Part shown: piece after piece, positions 20,743-30,260 of the stretch
Layout: the number at the start of each line of letters is the position of its first letter
How positions within the stretch are numbered: the first letter of the stretch is position 1
DNA from: Helicobacter pylori
Lineage (GTDB): Bacteria; Campylobacterota; Campylobacteria; Campylobacterales; Helicobacteraceae
NCBI RefSeq assembly: GCF_016748675.1
Contig: NZ_CP051534.1
Span: 868,001-932,000, forward strand
Length of the DNA: 64,000 nucleotides
Direction of reading: 5' to 3'
Position numbers and translations under genes: made by a program
The notes under the pieces: generated by a model
What the model was told of the DNA's origin: nothing
Seen by the model: the letters and a program-made list of their open reading frames with translations, nothing else
Databases searched by the model: none

Positions 20743-22126
20743 TGCATGTCCTTTTAATTTTTTCTATGATAGCGCTTGTGGAATAACCTTCTCCAAACTC
20801 CATCAAGCGGGTTTCTTTAGCAAACTCGCTCCCTATGACTTCTTTATTGAGATAGTCCGCTCCCTTGACTAAAATATCAGGCTTTAGGGCTTGAATTAAT
20901 TTGATGGGCGTGTCTTCTTCAAACACCACGACATAATCCACGCAAGACAGACTCGCTAAAAGAAACGCTCTGTCTTTTTCGCTCACTATGGGACGTTTAT
21001 CCCCCTTAAGCCTTTTAACGGAAGCATCGCTATTTAACCCCACAATGAGAATATCCCCTAAAGCTTTAGCCTTTTGCAAATAACTCGCATGCCCTTTATG
21101 GAGGAGATCAAAACAGCCATTGGTGAAAACGATTTTTTTCTGATGGTGTTCTAAAGTTTCTAACAGCTTTTCTAAAGGGAGGATTTTGGGGTGCGTTTGG
21201 TTTAAAATCAAAGCGATTTCTTCTAAACTCGCTAATGCGCTCCCCATTTTACCCACCACCACCGCCGCAGCCGCATTGGCAAACTCGCAAGCATCTTTTA
21301 GGCTCATCGATTCTAATAAAGAGAGCGTTAAAGACGCGATCACCGTATCGCCTGCCCCAGTTACATCATAAACCTCTTTAGCGATAGTGGGGCAATTGAC
21401 TAGCTCGCCTTTTTCTAAAAAAGCGATGCCTTGTTCGCTCAAAGTGACTAAAGGCATAGCGATTTGATAAGTTTCTTTTAAGATTTGGAGCGCTTTTGAT
21501 AAATTAGCATGGCTGTCTAACTTCAAATGGAGCGCATGCTCTAATTCAGCGCGATTAGGCGTGATCAAACTCGCATGGGAATATTTGCTATAATCCTTTC
21601 CTTTAGGGTCGCATAAAATGAGCTTGCGGTGTTGGTTGGCTAGAGCGATCATTGTTTGAGTGAGTTCAAAATCCAACACGCCCTTATTGTAATCTGAAAG
21701 GATTACGCCATCTATTTCTTGGATTTTTTCTGTGAAAAAATCTAAAAGTTTTTTTCTTAAATCAGCGTTTAAGGGGTCTTTGATTTCCTTATCCACGCGC
21801 ACGATTTGCTGGTTTTGCACGATGATGCGCGTCTTAAGCGTGGTGCAACGGGTTTTATCTATTAAGACGCCTGAAGTGTCAATCCCTCTTGTTTTTAAAG
21901 CGCTAATGAAATGTTTGCCCTCTAAATCATCGCCCACGACCCCACATAAAAAAACTTTAGCTTTTAAAGAGATAAGATTATTAGCCACATTGGCCGCTCC
22001 GCCTAAATTCTTGCTCTCTTTTTTGACTTCTAAAACAGGCACAGGGGCTTCAGGAGAAAGGCGTTCGCTCTTCCCCCACAGATAATAATCAGCGATCAGA
22101 TCGCCTATGACTAAGATTTTTTTCAT
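20735..22126 (-). CDS. hldE: Bifunctional heptose-7-P kinase / heptose-1-P adenylyltransferase
   Basis: The N-terminal ~310 residues form a PfkB-type kinase ([10 protein letters not shown] at the start, [15 protein letters not shown] near residue 250). The C-terminal ~135 residues are a nucleotidyltransferase with [17 protein letters not shown] carrying the HxGH motif. Fusion of both activities is standard for HldE (463 residues). It phosphorylates heptose 7-phosphate at C1 and later adenylates heptose 1-phosphate. It overlaps both neighbours. Confidence 0.96.
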   Translation of the reverse strand: MKKILVIGDLIADYYLWGKSERLSPEAPVPVLEVKKESKNLGGAANVANNLISLKAKVFLCGVVGDDLEGKHFISALKTRGIDTSGVLIDKTRCTTLKTRIIVQNQQIVRVDKEIKDPLNADLRKKLLDFFTEKIQEIDGVILSDYNKGVLDFELTQTMIALANQHRKLILCDPKGKDYSKYSHASLITPNRAELEHALHLKLDSHANLSKALQILKETYQIAMPLVTLSEQGIAFLEKGELVNCPTIAKEVYDVTGAGDTVIASLTLSLLESMSLKDACEFANAAAAVVVGKMGSALASLEEIALILNQTHPKILPLEKLLETLEHHQKKIVFTNGCFDLLHKGHASYLQKAKALGDILIVGLNSDASVKRLKGDKRPIVSEKDRAFLLASLSCVDYVVVFEEDTPIKLIQALKPDILVKGADYLNKEVIGSEFAKETRLMEFGEGYSTSAIIEKIKRTCND

Positions 22127-23115
22127 GCGTGTTGTTCTTTAAAAATCGCATGGATATGGGGCAAATAATCTTTAATACCGCTTTCTAAATCGTATAAAGG
22201 GGTGTAATCTAAATCCAAAATAGCAGGCTCAATGTGCGCTTGGGTGTGATTTTGGAAGAAACGATAAGGGTTTTTGATATAGCTCACTTTAAAATCCCCT
22301 AAATGCTCTTTTAAAATGCTAACGATTTCATTATAACTTCTAGCTTGCGAATAGCCCACATTATAAACCCCGCTTTTTTGAGCCTTCATCGCTTTCACGT
22401 TCGCTTGGATCACATCTTCAATATAGACAAAATCCCTTAATTGCTCGCCAAATTCAAAAAGCTTGACTTCCTTAAACGCCATCGCGCTTAAAGCGAGCTG
22501 CAAAACCATAGAGGCGGTTTTTTCTTTATAAAATTCCCTAGGCCCATAGACATTAAAATACCTTAAGCCCACTTGAATGTTATCGCTTGAATGCGAAAGA
22601 ATAAATTCGTCCATGCAAAGCTTGGAAAAGCCATAAACGTTTTCAGGGCTTTCATTTTTGCCCACCACATTGGGGGCTTTGGTGTTGCCATAAACGCCCG
22701 CTGAAGAAGCGTAAATCACCTTAGCCTTTTTTGATTGAGCGATTTCTAAAAGGTTTAAAAAAGCCTGATAATTGGTTTTCATCACTAATTCTTGATTGAG
22801 CATGGTCGTATCAGAAACAGCCGCTTGGTGGAACAAATAATCAAAATGCAATTTTTCTAAACGCCTTAAATCTAAGGGGTTATTAATGTCAGCCGTGATC
22901 ACTTCACCCTTAAAACCGATCAAATTCTTAAAATGCCCTAAAGAACTGGGGCGGTTATTACTGAAAAGCGTGTTACTGCGGAATTTATCCAAAACCACTA
23001 CTTTAGCTTTAGGGTGGTTCTCTTGAAAATAAAAGGCTAAATTACTGCCTACAAAGCCAGCCCCACCGGTGATTAAAATCGTTTGATTTTCTAATCCATC
23101 ATCAATATAACGCAT
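22123..23115 (-). CDS. hldD: ADP-L-glycero-D-manno-heptose 6-epimerase
   Basis: An extended SDR enzyme of 330 residues that converts ADP-D,D-heptose to ADP-L,D-heptose, the donor for LPS heptosyltransferases. GGAGFVGSNLA binds the cofactor; YASSAGVYG and YGFSK give the Ser, Tyr and Lys of the active site; GLRYFNVYGPRE is the family hallmark. It overlaps hldE by four bases and follows gmhB by eight. Confidence 0.95.
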   Translation of the reverse strand: MRYIDDGLENQTILITGGAGFVGSNLAFYFQENHPKAKVVVLDKFRSNTLFSNNRPSSLGHFKNLIGFKGEVITADINNPLDLRRLEKLHFDYLFHQAAVSDTTMLNQELVMKTNYQAFLNLLEIAQSKKAKVIYASSAGVYGNTKAPNVVGKNESPENVYGFSKLCMDEFILSHSSDNIQVGLRYFNVYGPREFYKEKTASMVLQLALSAMAFKEVKLFEFGEQLRDFVYIEDVIQANVKAMKAQKSGVYNVGYSQARSYNEIVSILKEHLGDFKVSYIKNPYRFFQNHTQAHIEPAILDLDYTPLYDLESGIKDYLPHIHAIFKEQHA

Positions 23116-23123
23116 TACTATCC

Positions 23124-23645
23124 TTATTTAACCCAATCAATCATCTCTTTAAGATTTTTACATTGTATCCAAGAATGAGGAGTTTTTAAAAAATTTGCAC
23201 TCAATAAAAGGTTATTTTTAACTTTAGCGTTCAAACCGGCTAGCATGTCGCTCTCTTTATCGCCTATCATAAAAGATCGCTCCAAGCAAATTTGATGCTC
23301 TTTAGCGGCTTGCAAAATCAAAAAGGGCTTTGGCTTCCTGCAAGCGCAATTTTCTTCTGGGGCGTGCCTGCAAAAATAGACGCCATCCAAATTAAAACCT
23401 AATTCTTTGAGTAAGCTTTCTTGGAGATATGCGGTGAGGTTTTCAAAATCTTTAAGGGTGTAATAGCCCCGGTTGATCCCAGATTGGTTGGTGATTAAAA
23501 GCAGTTTGTAGCCTAAAGATTTCGCATGGTTTAACAATTCAAAAATCCCTTTTTGAAACTCAAAATCTTCTTTTTGACTCACATAGCCTTTATCAATATT
23601 GATAATGCCGTCTCTGTCCAAAAAAAGGGCTTTGTTAGTGGTCAT
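23124..23645 (-). CDS. gmhB: D,D-heptose 1,7-bisphosphate phosphatase
   Basis: HAD phosphatase of 173 residues. FLDRDGIIN carries the DxD nucleophile pair at residues 10-12; LITNQSGINRG is motif II; the zinc site CRHAPEENCACRKPKP is specific to GmhB. It removes the C7 phosphate of heptose bisphosphate before adenylation. The gene start overlaps the end of the upstream membrane-protein gene by 11 bases. Confidence 0.95.
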   Translation of the reverse strand: MTTNKALFLDRDGIINIDKGYVSQKEDFEFQKGIFELLNHAKSLGYKLLLITNQSGINRGYYTLKDFENLTAYLQESLLKELGFNLDGVYFCRHAPEENCACRKPKPFLILQAAKEHQICLERSFMIGDKESDMLAGLNAKVKNNLLLSANFLKTPHSWIQCKNLKEMIDWVK

Positions 23646-24387
23646 GGTGGCTCTCTTGCTGTGGTGTGGCGTTGTTTTGATGGTGCATCATATCGCTTTT
23701 GTGGTGCATTACATGGGGTGTTTGGTGGCTAATGAGCATGATCCCCATATAAAGGACATAAAGCCCAAAAACCCCCATTAAACCTTTAGACAAAAGATTG
23801 AAAAATTTCCTGTAAGAAACGGAAATTTTGCTTAAAAAAATCCCCATTAAAAACAACGGCACGCTGGTGCCAAGCCCAAAAGAAAGGCCTAGCATCGCTC
23901 CCATAAACGCACTATGGCTGAGAATCACGCTCGCTAAAAACGAATACACCATCATGCAAGGTAAAAACCCATTCAACACGCCCAAAAAATACAGCCCTAG
24001 AATGTTTTGAGATTGCAAGGTTTTTTTCATCAAAAAAGAGATGAAAGGGATTTGAAAGCTTAATTTTTCCGCTTTAGATCCCAAGAGCGCTAAAAGGATT
24101 AAAACAACTCCCATGCTCATCAATAAAACACCCCTAAAACCCATGTTCACGCTAAGACTACGCCCTAAACCTGCCGTTATAGCCCCTAAGAGCATGTAAG
24201 TGCTGATCCTCCCCACATTATAAAGGGCATGGCAAGTGAGCTGGTAAGAAAAGCTTGTAACTTTAGAAAATCTTATTTGACTAAACGCGCTCACAATCCC
24301 CCCACACATGCCCACACAATGCCCTAAAGACATGCTCAAAGCGGCTAAAAACATGCCCAAAAAACTCAAATTCTGCATCATTTGCAT
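23635..24387 (-). CDS. TauE/SafE-like (DsbD_2 / UreH-domain) membrane protein with His-rich tail
   Basis: Six hydrophobic segments in 250 residues. The N-terminal SLGHCVGMCGG and the central NGFLPCMMVYSFLA are characteristic of the DsbD_2/UreH-like family of the LysE superfamily, with a conserved cysteine in each half. The C-terminal ~30 residues are rich in His and Met (HHKSDMMHHQNN, then ESHHDH), suggesting metal binding. Family members serve in metal or thiol transport across the inner membrane, some in cytochrome oxidase maturation; the substrate here is unknown. It overlaps coaX by ten bases. Confidence 0.85.
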   Translation of the reverse strand: MQMMQNLSFLGMFLAALSMSLGHCVGMCGGIVSAFSQIRFSKVTSFSYQLTCHALYNVGRISTYMLLGAITAGLGRSLSVNMGFRGVLLMSMGVVLILLALLGSKAEKLSFQIPFISFLMKKTLQSQNILGLYFLGVLNGFLPCMMVYSFLASVILSHSAFMGAMLGLSFGLGTSVPLFLMGIFLSKISVSYRKFFNLLSKGLMGVFGLYVLYMGIMLISHQTPHVMHHKSDMMHHQNNATPQQESHHDH

Positions 24388-25049
24388 TCTAGTATCCCTG
24401 CTTTTTTAAGAGCGATTTCCATCCCGTCAAAAACCAAACGCTCCTTGCAAACAGAATGGGGTAAAAACGCGCTCAAATACTTCGCATCGCCCCCACAAAG
24501 ATAGATTTTTTGATCTTTGGCTAAATGCTGGATACAAGAGATGATACTCAAAATCATGCCGTAATTCACAGCGTCTCTGGTGTTTTTAGGTAAAACTTCT
24601 AAAGAATCTAAGGCTTTGAAAGGTTGCTCTAAAATTTTAGCGCTTTTTTTATACGCATGAATATATTGGGCTAAACCGGGTAAAATACACCCTCCTAAAT
24701 GCTTGCCCTCTTTGACTAAATCTATCGTAATCGCGCTCCCCGCATCCACCACCACGCCATTATTTACCGCCAAACACGCCATTTGCCGGTCTATCCCAAG
24801 CCCTATATAGTCGGTTTCTAAATGAAAAAATCCCGCAATATTTTTAGCGTTAGGGTAACAATTTAAAAGGGCTTTTTCATTTTCTTCATTCACGCTAATG
24901 TAAAAAATTTCCTTTTGAATACCCAAACGCTTTAAATCTTCTTTAGCGCTTGAAAAGAGCTGGTAGTTTTGCGCAAAATGGATGCGCGTATTGCCTATAT
25001 CGCATAAAATCAAGTCTTTTAAATCCTTAAAAGATTGCCTAGCTGGCAT
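24378..25049 (-). CDS. coaX: Type III pantothenate kinase
   Basis: CoaX phosphorylates pantothenate, the first committed step to CoA, and is the form used by H. pylori in place of CoaA. The 223-residue protein shows LCDIGNTRIHFA (phosphate loop), GLGIDRQMACLA, VVDAGSAITIDL with the catalytic Asp, and GGCILPGLAQ, all standard ASKHA-type kinase motifs. It starts four bases after the next gene's stop. Confidence 0.96.
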   Translation of the reverse strand: MPARQSFKDLKDLILCDIGNTRIHFAQNYQLFSSAKEDLKRLGIQKEIFYISVNEENEKALLNCYPNAKNIAGFFHLETDYIGLGIDRQMACLAVNNGVVVDAGSAITIDLVKEGKHLGGCILPGLAQYIHAYKKSAKILEQPFKALDSLEVLPKNTRDAVNYGMILSIISCIQHLAKDQKIYLCGGDAKYLSAFLPHSVCKERLVFDGMEIALKKAGILECK

Positions 25050-25053
25050 AGGC

Positions 25054-26682
25054 CTACTTCTTATTCATTTCTAAAGCTTTTCTTCTTTCTTCAAGCTCTT
25101 TTTCATCTCTTTCTTGATGTTCTCTCGCTCTTTGTTCAAATTCCCTCGCTCTTTGTTCGGCTTTGGCTTTTTTCTTTTCTTCTTTCAAGCGGCGTTTTTC
25201 CTCCTTAGAGCTTGGTTTTGGCGCTTCTTTTTTAGCGGCACTCTCTTTTGAAATAGGAGCGTTTTTACTTTCATTGTTTTTTGTTTCGCCTTGTTGGATA
25301 GCGTTATTTTGATCCTTAATAGGCTCAGGCCTTCTGGCTTTAACCTCTTCTTCTTCAAACCCGCTATTTCTTGGTTTAACTTTGTTTTCCTCTAAAGGCT
25401 TTTCTTTAGCTTTATGCCTTTCTTGCAAATAAATAGGAGCGTTCCCTTTTTCGCCTTTTTGAGATTTTTTAGATGCAGATTTTTCCACAACGGGATAAAG
25501 TTTTGGTTTAAAATCGTTATAATCTAAATAGTAGCGATCGTAATACACCCGATTTTTGTCATAAAACACCCCTTTATCCAAACGATTGGATGAAAAAAAC
25601 TTAAAACTGCCTATAGTTGGCGTTTTATAGACATTATACGAATCAAAATCATTCAAATCCACCTCTATCACATACCCACGCTTTTCTAAAGAATACAATT
25701 TATTATGGTTTAATACAATCGTATTGAGCGAAGCGAAAGGCAGTTTCACGCTGTTTAATTCCCTCAAACTCTTATCCATTTGCAAAATCTGCCCATCTAG
25801 CGTGAGCACGTATAAAGTCCCCTTATCATAAAGCAAATCCACAATATCCCCATCATAGTTGAACTCTTGACCGCTCACTACTGAGAGTATTCTTTTCCCT
25901 GTAGAAGCGATCATGTTATTGCCATCTACGATAAGATAAGTGATATTGTTAAAAAACTTATCGCTGCTGATAACAATGTTTCTAATAGGTGTAGGGTTTC
26001 CATGCACATAATCCACGACTAACAAACGCCCATCTAGCATGGGGAATACCACGACCGTATCCATAAAAATAGGCATCGCCATCAAAGAATTGATCGTGGT
26101 GCTTGGGGAACCTTTCTCACTAAAAAGCAATTTTTGAGAAGTGATGTCGTATAAATTCGCTGAATTGTCCGCTAACACCACCGCTAAAAGATTCCCTTTA
26201 ACGCTCGCGCTCAAGGCAAAAGTCTCCAAAGGAATAATGATGGATTGTTGGCTGGCGTTAGGGTTAGAGCTAATCAATTCCACTTGATGGCAGACTTTAT
26301 CTTGGACTTCTGCTTCAACGCCCTTTAATTTCAATTCCGTTTCTTCAGTCTTAGCCACCTTGCTTTTGCTTGTTTTTTTATCAATCTTGTTCAAACAATC
26401 TTGCGCAAGGATGAAAAACCCCTGACTCTCATTTAAAAAACTGCTTTCATAATTGAAATTCTTACCGATTCTTAGCTGCGTTAAACCTTGATCGCCTATA
26501 ACCGCTCCATTTTTCAAAATGGCTCCATAACGATTAGACGAAACGATGCTTTCTTGCAAATGGTTAGGGAAATACGCTTCGCCTTTAATTTGGTGTTTAG
26601 CGGGTTTGAAGTATTTCCTCATGTTACAGCCGCTAAAAACAATTAGGGCTATGAGTAAGATTAAAAATGGTTTGTTCATCAA
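25054..26682 (-). CDS. Beta-propeller lipoprotein, possible BamB-like
   Basis: The signal peptide ends in lipobox FSGC (Cys at about residue 19). Residues ~60-400 contain repeating strand-turn blades (for example LLVVDYVHG, LYVLTLDGQILQMD, LYSLEKRGYVIEVD) like a PQQ/BamB-type propeller. The last ~150 residues are a Lys/Glu/Arg-rich, probably coiled-coil extension ending in MNKK, which BamB of E. coli does not have. It lies one base behind a YfgM-like gene, the same order as yfgM-bamB in E. coli. The BamB link is inferred from blades plus gene order. Confidence 0.75.
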   Translation of the reverse strand: MMNKPFLILLIALIVFSGCNMRKYFKPAKHQIKGEAYFPNHLQESIVSSNRYGAILKNGAVIGDQGLTQLRIGKNFNYESSFLNESQGFFILAQDCLNKIDKKTSKSKVAKTEETELKLKGVEAEVQDKVCHQVELISSNPNASQQSIIIPLETFALSASVKGNLLAVVLADNSANLYDITSQKLLFSEKGSPSTTINSLMAMPIFMDTVVVFPMLDGRLLVVDYVHGNPTPIRNIVISSDKFFNNITYLIVDGNNMIASTGKRILSVVSGQEFNYDGDIVDLLYDKGTLYVLTLDGQILQMDKSLRELNSVKLPFASLNTIVLNHNKLYSLEKRGYVIEVDLNDFDSYNVYKTPTIGSFKFFSSNRLDKGVFYDKNRVYYDRYYLDYNDFKPKLYPVVEKSASKKSQKGEKGNAPIYLQERHKAKEKPLEENKVKPRNSGFEEEEVKARRPEPIKDQNNAIQQGETKNNESKNAPISKESAAKKEAPKPSSKEEKRRLKEEKKKAKAEQRAREFEQRAREHQERDEKELEERRKALEMNKK

Positions 26683-26683
26683 A

Positions 26684-27340
26684 TCAATGCGTTCCTTGAA
26701 TGGTTTCTTTCTTTAGATTAGTTGGTTTGGAAGGGTTTTGTTGAATATCTTCTAACATTCCATAATGTTTTAAAACAGAGATTATAGCATAGAGTGAAGA
26801 ACTTAGAGGGATAGTTGATAAACTTTGATGTGCTTTTATGATTGCGTCTTTAGAATTTTCTTCATACAACAAATTCACTTCTTGTAAAGCGCTCATTTCT
26901 TTAAGAATGGGGCTTTTTTCAAGCAAGTTTTTATCTCTAGAGAGCGATGCGTAAGAATATTTGGCAAACGCTTTAACGACTTCATTAGAAGATTGCGAAA
27001 GCCTTTTAAACTCGTTTGCATCGTTTCTCTCACTCGCTCTGGCGAACTGATACAAATCATACAACTCTGGGGCGACTTCTTTCAATCTTTTTTGCAAGGC
27101 TATATTATTAGGGCTCTCTAACACTTCGTTATAAATTTGGGTGATCCGCTCTCTAGTTTGCTCATGCTTATAATCTTGTAACTTTGTATCCCCTAAATAA
27201 GCGATAAAAGCCACCACGATAAACAACAACACCCACTTGTAGCGTTTGAAAAACTTTTCTAATCTAAACGCTCCTTCTAAAAGCTTTTCATCGCTTTTGA
27301 ATTCGTTTTTAACTTGCTCTAAATTTTCCTTAATACTCAT
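26684..27340 (-). CDS. Single-pass membrane protein, YfgM/TPR-like
   Basis: A 218-residue protein with a short cytoplasmic N-terminus, one membrane segment (about residues 35-50, following KRYKW) and a helical periplasmic domain that looks like TPR hairpins. YfgM of E. coli has this layout, binds the Sec translocon and is encoded just upstream of bamB. The gene overlaps dut by four bases and is followed by the propeller lipoprotein. Confidence 0.75.
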   Translation of the reverse strand: MSIKENLEQVKNEFKSDEKLLEGAFRLEKFFKRYKWVLLFIVVAFIAYLGDTKLQDYKHEQTRERITQIYNEVLESPNNIALQKRLKEVAPELYDLYQFARASERNDANEFKRLSQSSNEVVKAFAKYSYASLSRDKNLLEKSPILKEMSALQEVNLLYEENSKDAIIKAHQSLSTIPLSSSLYAIISVLKHYGMLEDIQQNPSKPTNLKKETIQGTH

Positions 27341-27774
27341 GCCTTGCTCACTCCTGTGCTGCCAAATCCTCCGCTACCCCTTGAAGTTTCATCTAATCGT
27401 TCGCATTCTATAAATTCGGCTTTATAAGTTTTTTGAACCACCCCTTGAGCGATCCTATCCCCTACTTGGACTTTAAAATCTTTATCGCTTAAATTCGCTA
27501 AAATGACCTTAATTTCGCCCCTATAATCGTTATCCACCGTGCCAGGAGAATTCAACACCATCACCTGATGGTTCAAAGCCAAACCGCTACGGGTGCGCAC
27601 TTGCAATTCATACCCCACTTCTAAAGACAAACAAATCCCTATTTTCACCAACCCCACGCTATGAGGTTTGATCGTTACTTCTTCTACAGCGTGCAAATCA
27701 AAGCCTGAAGAACCCTCGGTTTGGTATTTAGGGATAAGGGCGTTTGGGTGGATTTTTTGGATTTTAATTTTCAT
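27337..27774 (-). CDS. dut: dUTP diphosphatase
   Basis: Dut hydrolyses dUTP to dUMP and keeps uracil out of DNA. All five trimeric dUTPase motifs are present in 145 residues: [40 protein letters not shown] and the C-terminal [10 protein letters not shown]. The ATG at 27774 was chosen; the reading frame can be extended one codon to a TTG. It overlaps greA by 11 bases. Confidence 0.96.
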   Translation of the reverse strand: MKIKIQKIHPNALIPKYQTEGSSGFDLHAVEEVTIKPHSVGLVKIGICLSLEVGYELQVRTRSGLALNHQVMVLNSPGTVDNDYRGEIKVILANLSDKDFKVQVGDRIAQGVVQKTYKAEFIECERLDETSRGSGGFGSTGVSKA

Positions 27775-28258
27775 CAAAACAAATCTCTTTATAATAAATG
27801 TCTAAAATTTCAAAATCGCTCTCGCCATTAGGCAATTGAATGCTCACCGCATCGCCCTTGCTCTTACCGATCAAACTCTTAGCGATCGGCGAACCAAAAG
27901 AGATCAACCCTTTAGCCGGATCGCTCTCCACGCTCCCTACTATCGTATAAGAAAACTCTTTATCGTTATCCAAATTAAGGATTTTAATCGTGCTGCCAAA
28001 ACTCACTTTATTATGGGCTAAAACGCTCGGATCAATCACTTGAGCGTTAGCGACAATTTCGCTTAAATCCACGATCCTCGCTTCAATGAAGCGTTGTTTT
28101 TCTTTAGCGGCATGGTATTCAGCGTTTTCTTTCAAATCCCCATGCCCTCTAGCAATATCAATTTCTTTCACAATATTAGGCCGTTCCACCTCTTTTAATT
28201 GCTTTAATTCCGCGCAAATTTTATTGTATCCATGCATACTCATAGGTTCTTTATTCAT
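27764..28258 (-). CDS. greA: Transcription elongation factor GreA
   Basis: GreA rescues backtracked RNA polymerase by stimulating transcript cleavage. The 164-residue protein has the N-terminal coiled coil with acidic tip [18 protein letters not shown] and the C-terminal FKBP-like domain with the [15 protein letters not shown] signature. It overlaps dut and follows lpxB by 40 bases. Confidence 0.96.
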   Translation of the reverse strand: MNKEPMSMHGYNKICAELKQLKEVERPNIVKEIDIARGHGDLKENAEYHAAKEKQRFIEARIVDLSEIVANAQVIDPSVLAHNKVSFGSTIKILNLDNDKEFSYTIVGSVESDPAKGLISFGSPIAKSLIGKSKGDAVSIQLPNGESDFEILDIYYKEICFDEN

Positions 28259-28298
28259 TTAATCTCCTAAGCTTATTCAGTAGAGATTATAGTAAAAA

Positions 28299-29381
28299 TT
28301 AAGTTAAATTCAGCAAAAAAGCCATTTCATTAGCGATTTTTCTCGCGCTCCCACTGGCTAAATATTCCCTTAATCTCAAACTTTCTTTAAAATAGCACTC
28401 TCTGTCCATTTCTTTATACGCTTTTAACAAACCCTCTACGCTCAAAAAATGCTGGATCAATTCCGGGTGTAATTGGCTCTCCCCAAGCCCTGGAGTCTCA
28501 TCATTTAAGGCGTTATAAAAGATGTTCGCTAAACCTATATAATGCAAATTGACCAACATTCTAGCGATCAAAAAATCCATCGTTTTAGCCCTATACGCTA
28601 ACACAAAAGGCGTGCCAATCAAAGCGGCCTCTAAAGTCGCTGTGCCGCTGCAAATGAACGCAAATTCCGCTTCAAACAAACTCTTATGCGCATCATAAGA
28701 AATTTCAAATAATTCAATGTCTTCTCCATAAAGAGCTTTCAAATCCAACCCCTTAAAGAAACTCGGCACCACCAACACACGCCTTTTAAACCCTTCGTTT
28801 TGTTCTAAAATTTGAGCCGCTTTGACAAACAAAGGGAATATTTTAGCGATTTCGCTTTTTCGGCTTCCTGGCATAAACACTAGAGTTTCGCCCTTAATAT
28901 CTTTTTTATAGTATTTAATTTCATCTAATAAAGGGTGTCCCACATATTGGGCTTTTTTTTGGTAATAGCCCACTTCAAAAGGCAAAATCGCTCCCAAAAA
29001 ATCGCAGTATTTTTCAAGGCTTTTAGCACGCCATTTTTTCCATGCCCAAACTTGCGGTAAAATATAATACATGATTTTTTTATGCGGATCTTGTTTTTTG
29101 ATTTTTTTGGCTAGGGGGATATTGAAAGAAGAAGAATCCATTAAAAGCACCATATCCGCTTGTTTGGCTAATTGGACCATTTCTTTATGGGCTTTGAGTA
29201 AAAACCCTAAACGGCCTATCACGTCTCTAAAACCCATGACAGAAAATTCCCTAGGGCTATAGAGCGCGTCTTCCCCTTCAAACACGCCAATGAAACGATA
29301 ATCTTTGGGCAAATTGCGGCGTAATTCTTCTAAATGAATATTAGAGCTCGCTTCTAAAGCGCTCACTAAAATTGTGGGCAT
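28299..29381 (-). CDS. lpxB: Lipid-A-disaccharide synthase
   Basis: LpxB (360 residues) condenses UDP-diacylglucosamine with lipid X. Visible are SALEASSNIHLEEL at the start, MGFRDVIGRL, ILPQVWAWKKWRAK, PFEVGYY with GHPLLDE, and LVFMPGSRKSEI, all conserved in the GT19 family. The gene overlaps the upstream coiled-coil gene by one base. Confidence 0.96.
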   Translation of the reverse strand: MPTILVSALEASSNIHLEELRRNLPKDYRFIGVFEGEDALYSPREFSVMGFRDVIGRLGFLLKAHKEMVQLAKQADMVLLMDSSSFNIPLAKKIKKQDPHKKIMYYILPQVWAWKKWRAKSLEKYCDFLGAILPFEVGYYQKKAQYVGHPLLDEIKYYKKDIKGETLVFMPGSRKSEIAKIFPLFVKAAQILEQNEGFKRRVLVVPSFFKGLDLKALYGEDIELFEISYDAHKSLFEAEFAFICSGTATLEAALIGTPFVLAYRAKTMDFLIARMLVNLHYIGLANIFYNALNDETPGLGESQLHPELIQHFLSVEGLLKAYKEMDRECYFKESLRLREYLASGSARKIANEMAFLLNLT

Positions 29382-29842
29382 TATTTGTCTTTCAAAAGGT
29401 TTTGGACTTGATAGAGCTTGATTTCTTTATGCAAATCCCTCAATTCAATTTTGAGCAACGAATTTTCAAAATCTTTTTTAGAAAGATGGTTTTTTAAAAG
29501 CCTGTTTTCGCGCAAAACGCTACGGTATTGCAAATAAATCCCTTCATCAAACACACGCTTGCTTGGTTTTGCCATGATAACCTGATTATCACTAGTGAAA
29601 ACCTCCACCTCTTCAAGGGCTTTAGGGAAAATCCATTCTTCTCCTGTATTTTGTGTTTCTTTGTTTAAGCGGGAGTTTTCTTTTTCTAATTTTTTTTGAT
29701 AGATTTCTTGTTTCAAACCTTTTAAGGCGCTTTTTTTCTTACGCAAGATTTCTTGGACTTGCTTCAATTCCAAACGGATTTTTTTTAAAACTCCTCTAGT
29801 GTCTTCAATTTCTTGCTGGTAAGCGTTCAATTCTTCTTGCAT
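29381..29842 (-). CDS. Hypothetical coiled-coil protein
   Basis: A 153-residue cytoplasmic protein. Residues 1-65 and 105-150 have heptad patterns rich in Lys, Glu and Leu, separated by a short non-coil segment (WIFPKALEEVEVF). No enzyme motif or membrane segment is visible. It lies between hypA (six bases upstream) and lpxB (one-base overlap), a position conserved in the species. Function unknown. Confidence 0.8.
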   Translation of the reverse strand: MQEELNAYQQEIEDTRGVLKKIRLELKQVQEILRKKKSALKGLKQEIYQKKLEKENSRLNKETQNTGEEWIFPKALEEVEVFTSDNQVIMAKPSKRVFDEGIYLQYRSVLRENRLLKNHLSKKDFENSLLKIELRDLHKEIKLYQVQNLLKDK

Positions 29843-29848
29843 CGGTTT

Positions 29849-30202
29849 TTATTCCGCTAACATTTCTAAAGACAACAAACGCATTTCATTGCCTTGAGTG
29901 ATAATGACATTCTTGCTGTGGCATTTCTCGCACACCCCATAATCTAGCGCGTTAGGCTTAAAAACATGCGAACAATCCTTGCACTCTAATTCAACCTTTT
30001 CATCTACAATGTCTAAAATAGCGTCTTTACACACCAAAGATTCTTCTCTAAAAGTCTCAAATGCGCTCACAAACAAGCTCTTATCCATAGCGCTTCTTTC
30101 GCCAATACCGACCACGACTCTTTCAATCTTATGGGCTTTATTTTTCTTCGCATGCTCTTCGCAAAGAGCGATTAAAGAAGAAACGACCGAGTATTCATGC
30201 AT
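29849..30202 (-). CDS. hypA: Hydrogenase/urease nickel metallochaperone HypA
   Basis: HypA (117 residues) delivers nickel to hydrogenase and, in H. pylori, also to urease through UreE. The N-terminal MHE nickel motif is intact, and the zinc site has the two CxxC pairs CKDC and CEKC. It is physically separate from hypB, hypC and hypD, which lie at 61.6-63.7 kb in this window. Confidence 0.96.
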   Translation of the reverse strand: MHEYSVVSSLIALCEEHAKKNKAHKIERVVVGIGERSAMDKSLFVSAFETFREESLVCKDAILDIVDEKVELECKDCSHVFKPNALDYGVCEKCHSKNVIITQGNEMRLLSLEMLAE

Positions 30203-30260
30203 ACTAAACCTTAATCTTTAAATTAGCCCCTATTATATTGTATTAGAGTAATCCTTTGGT

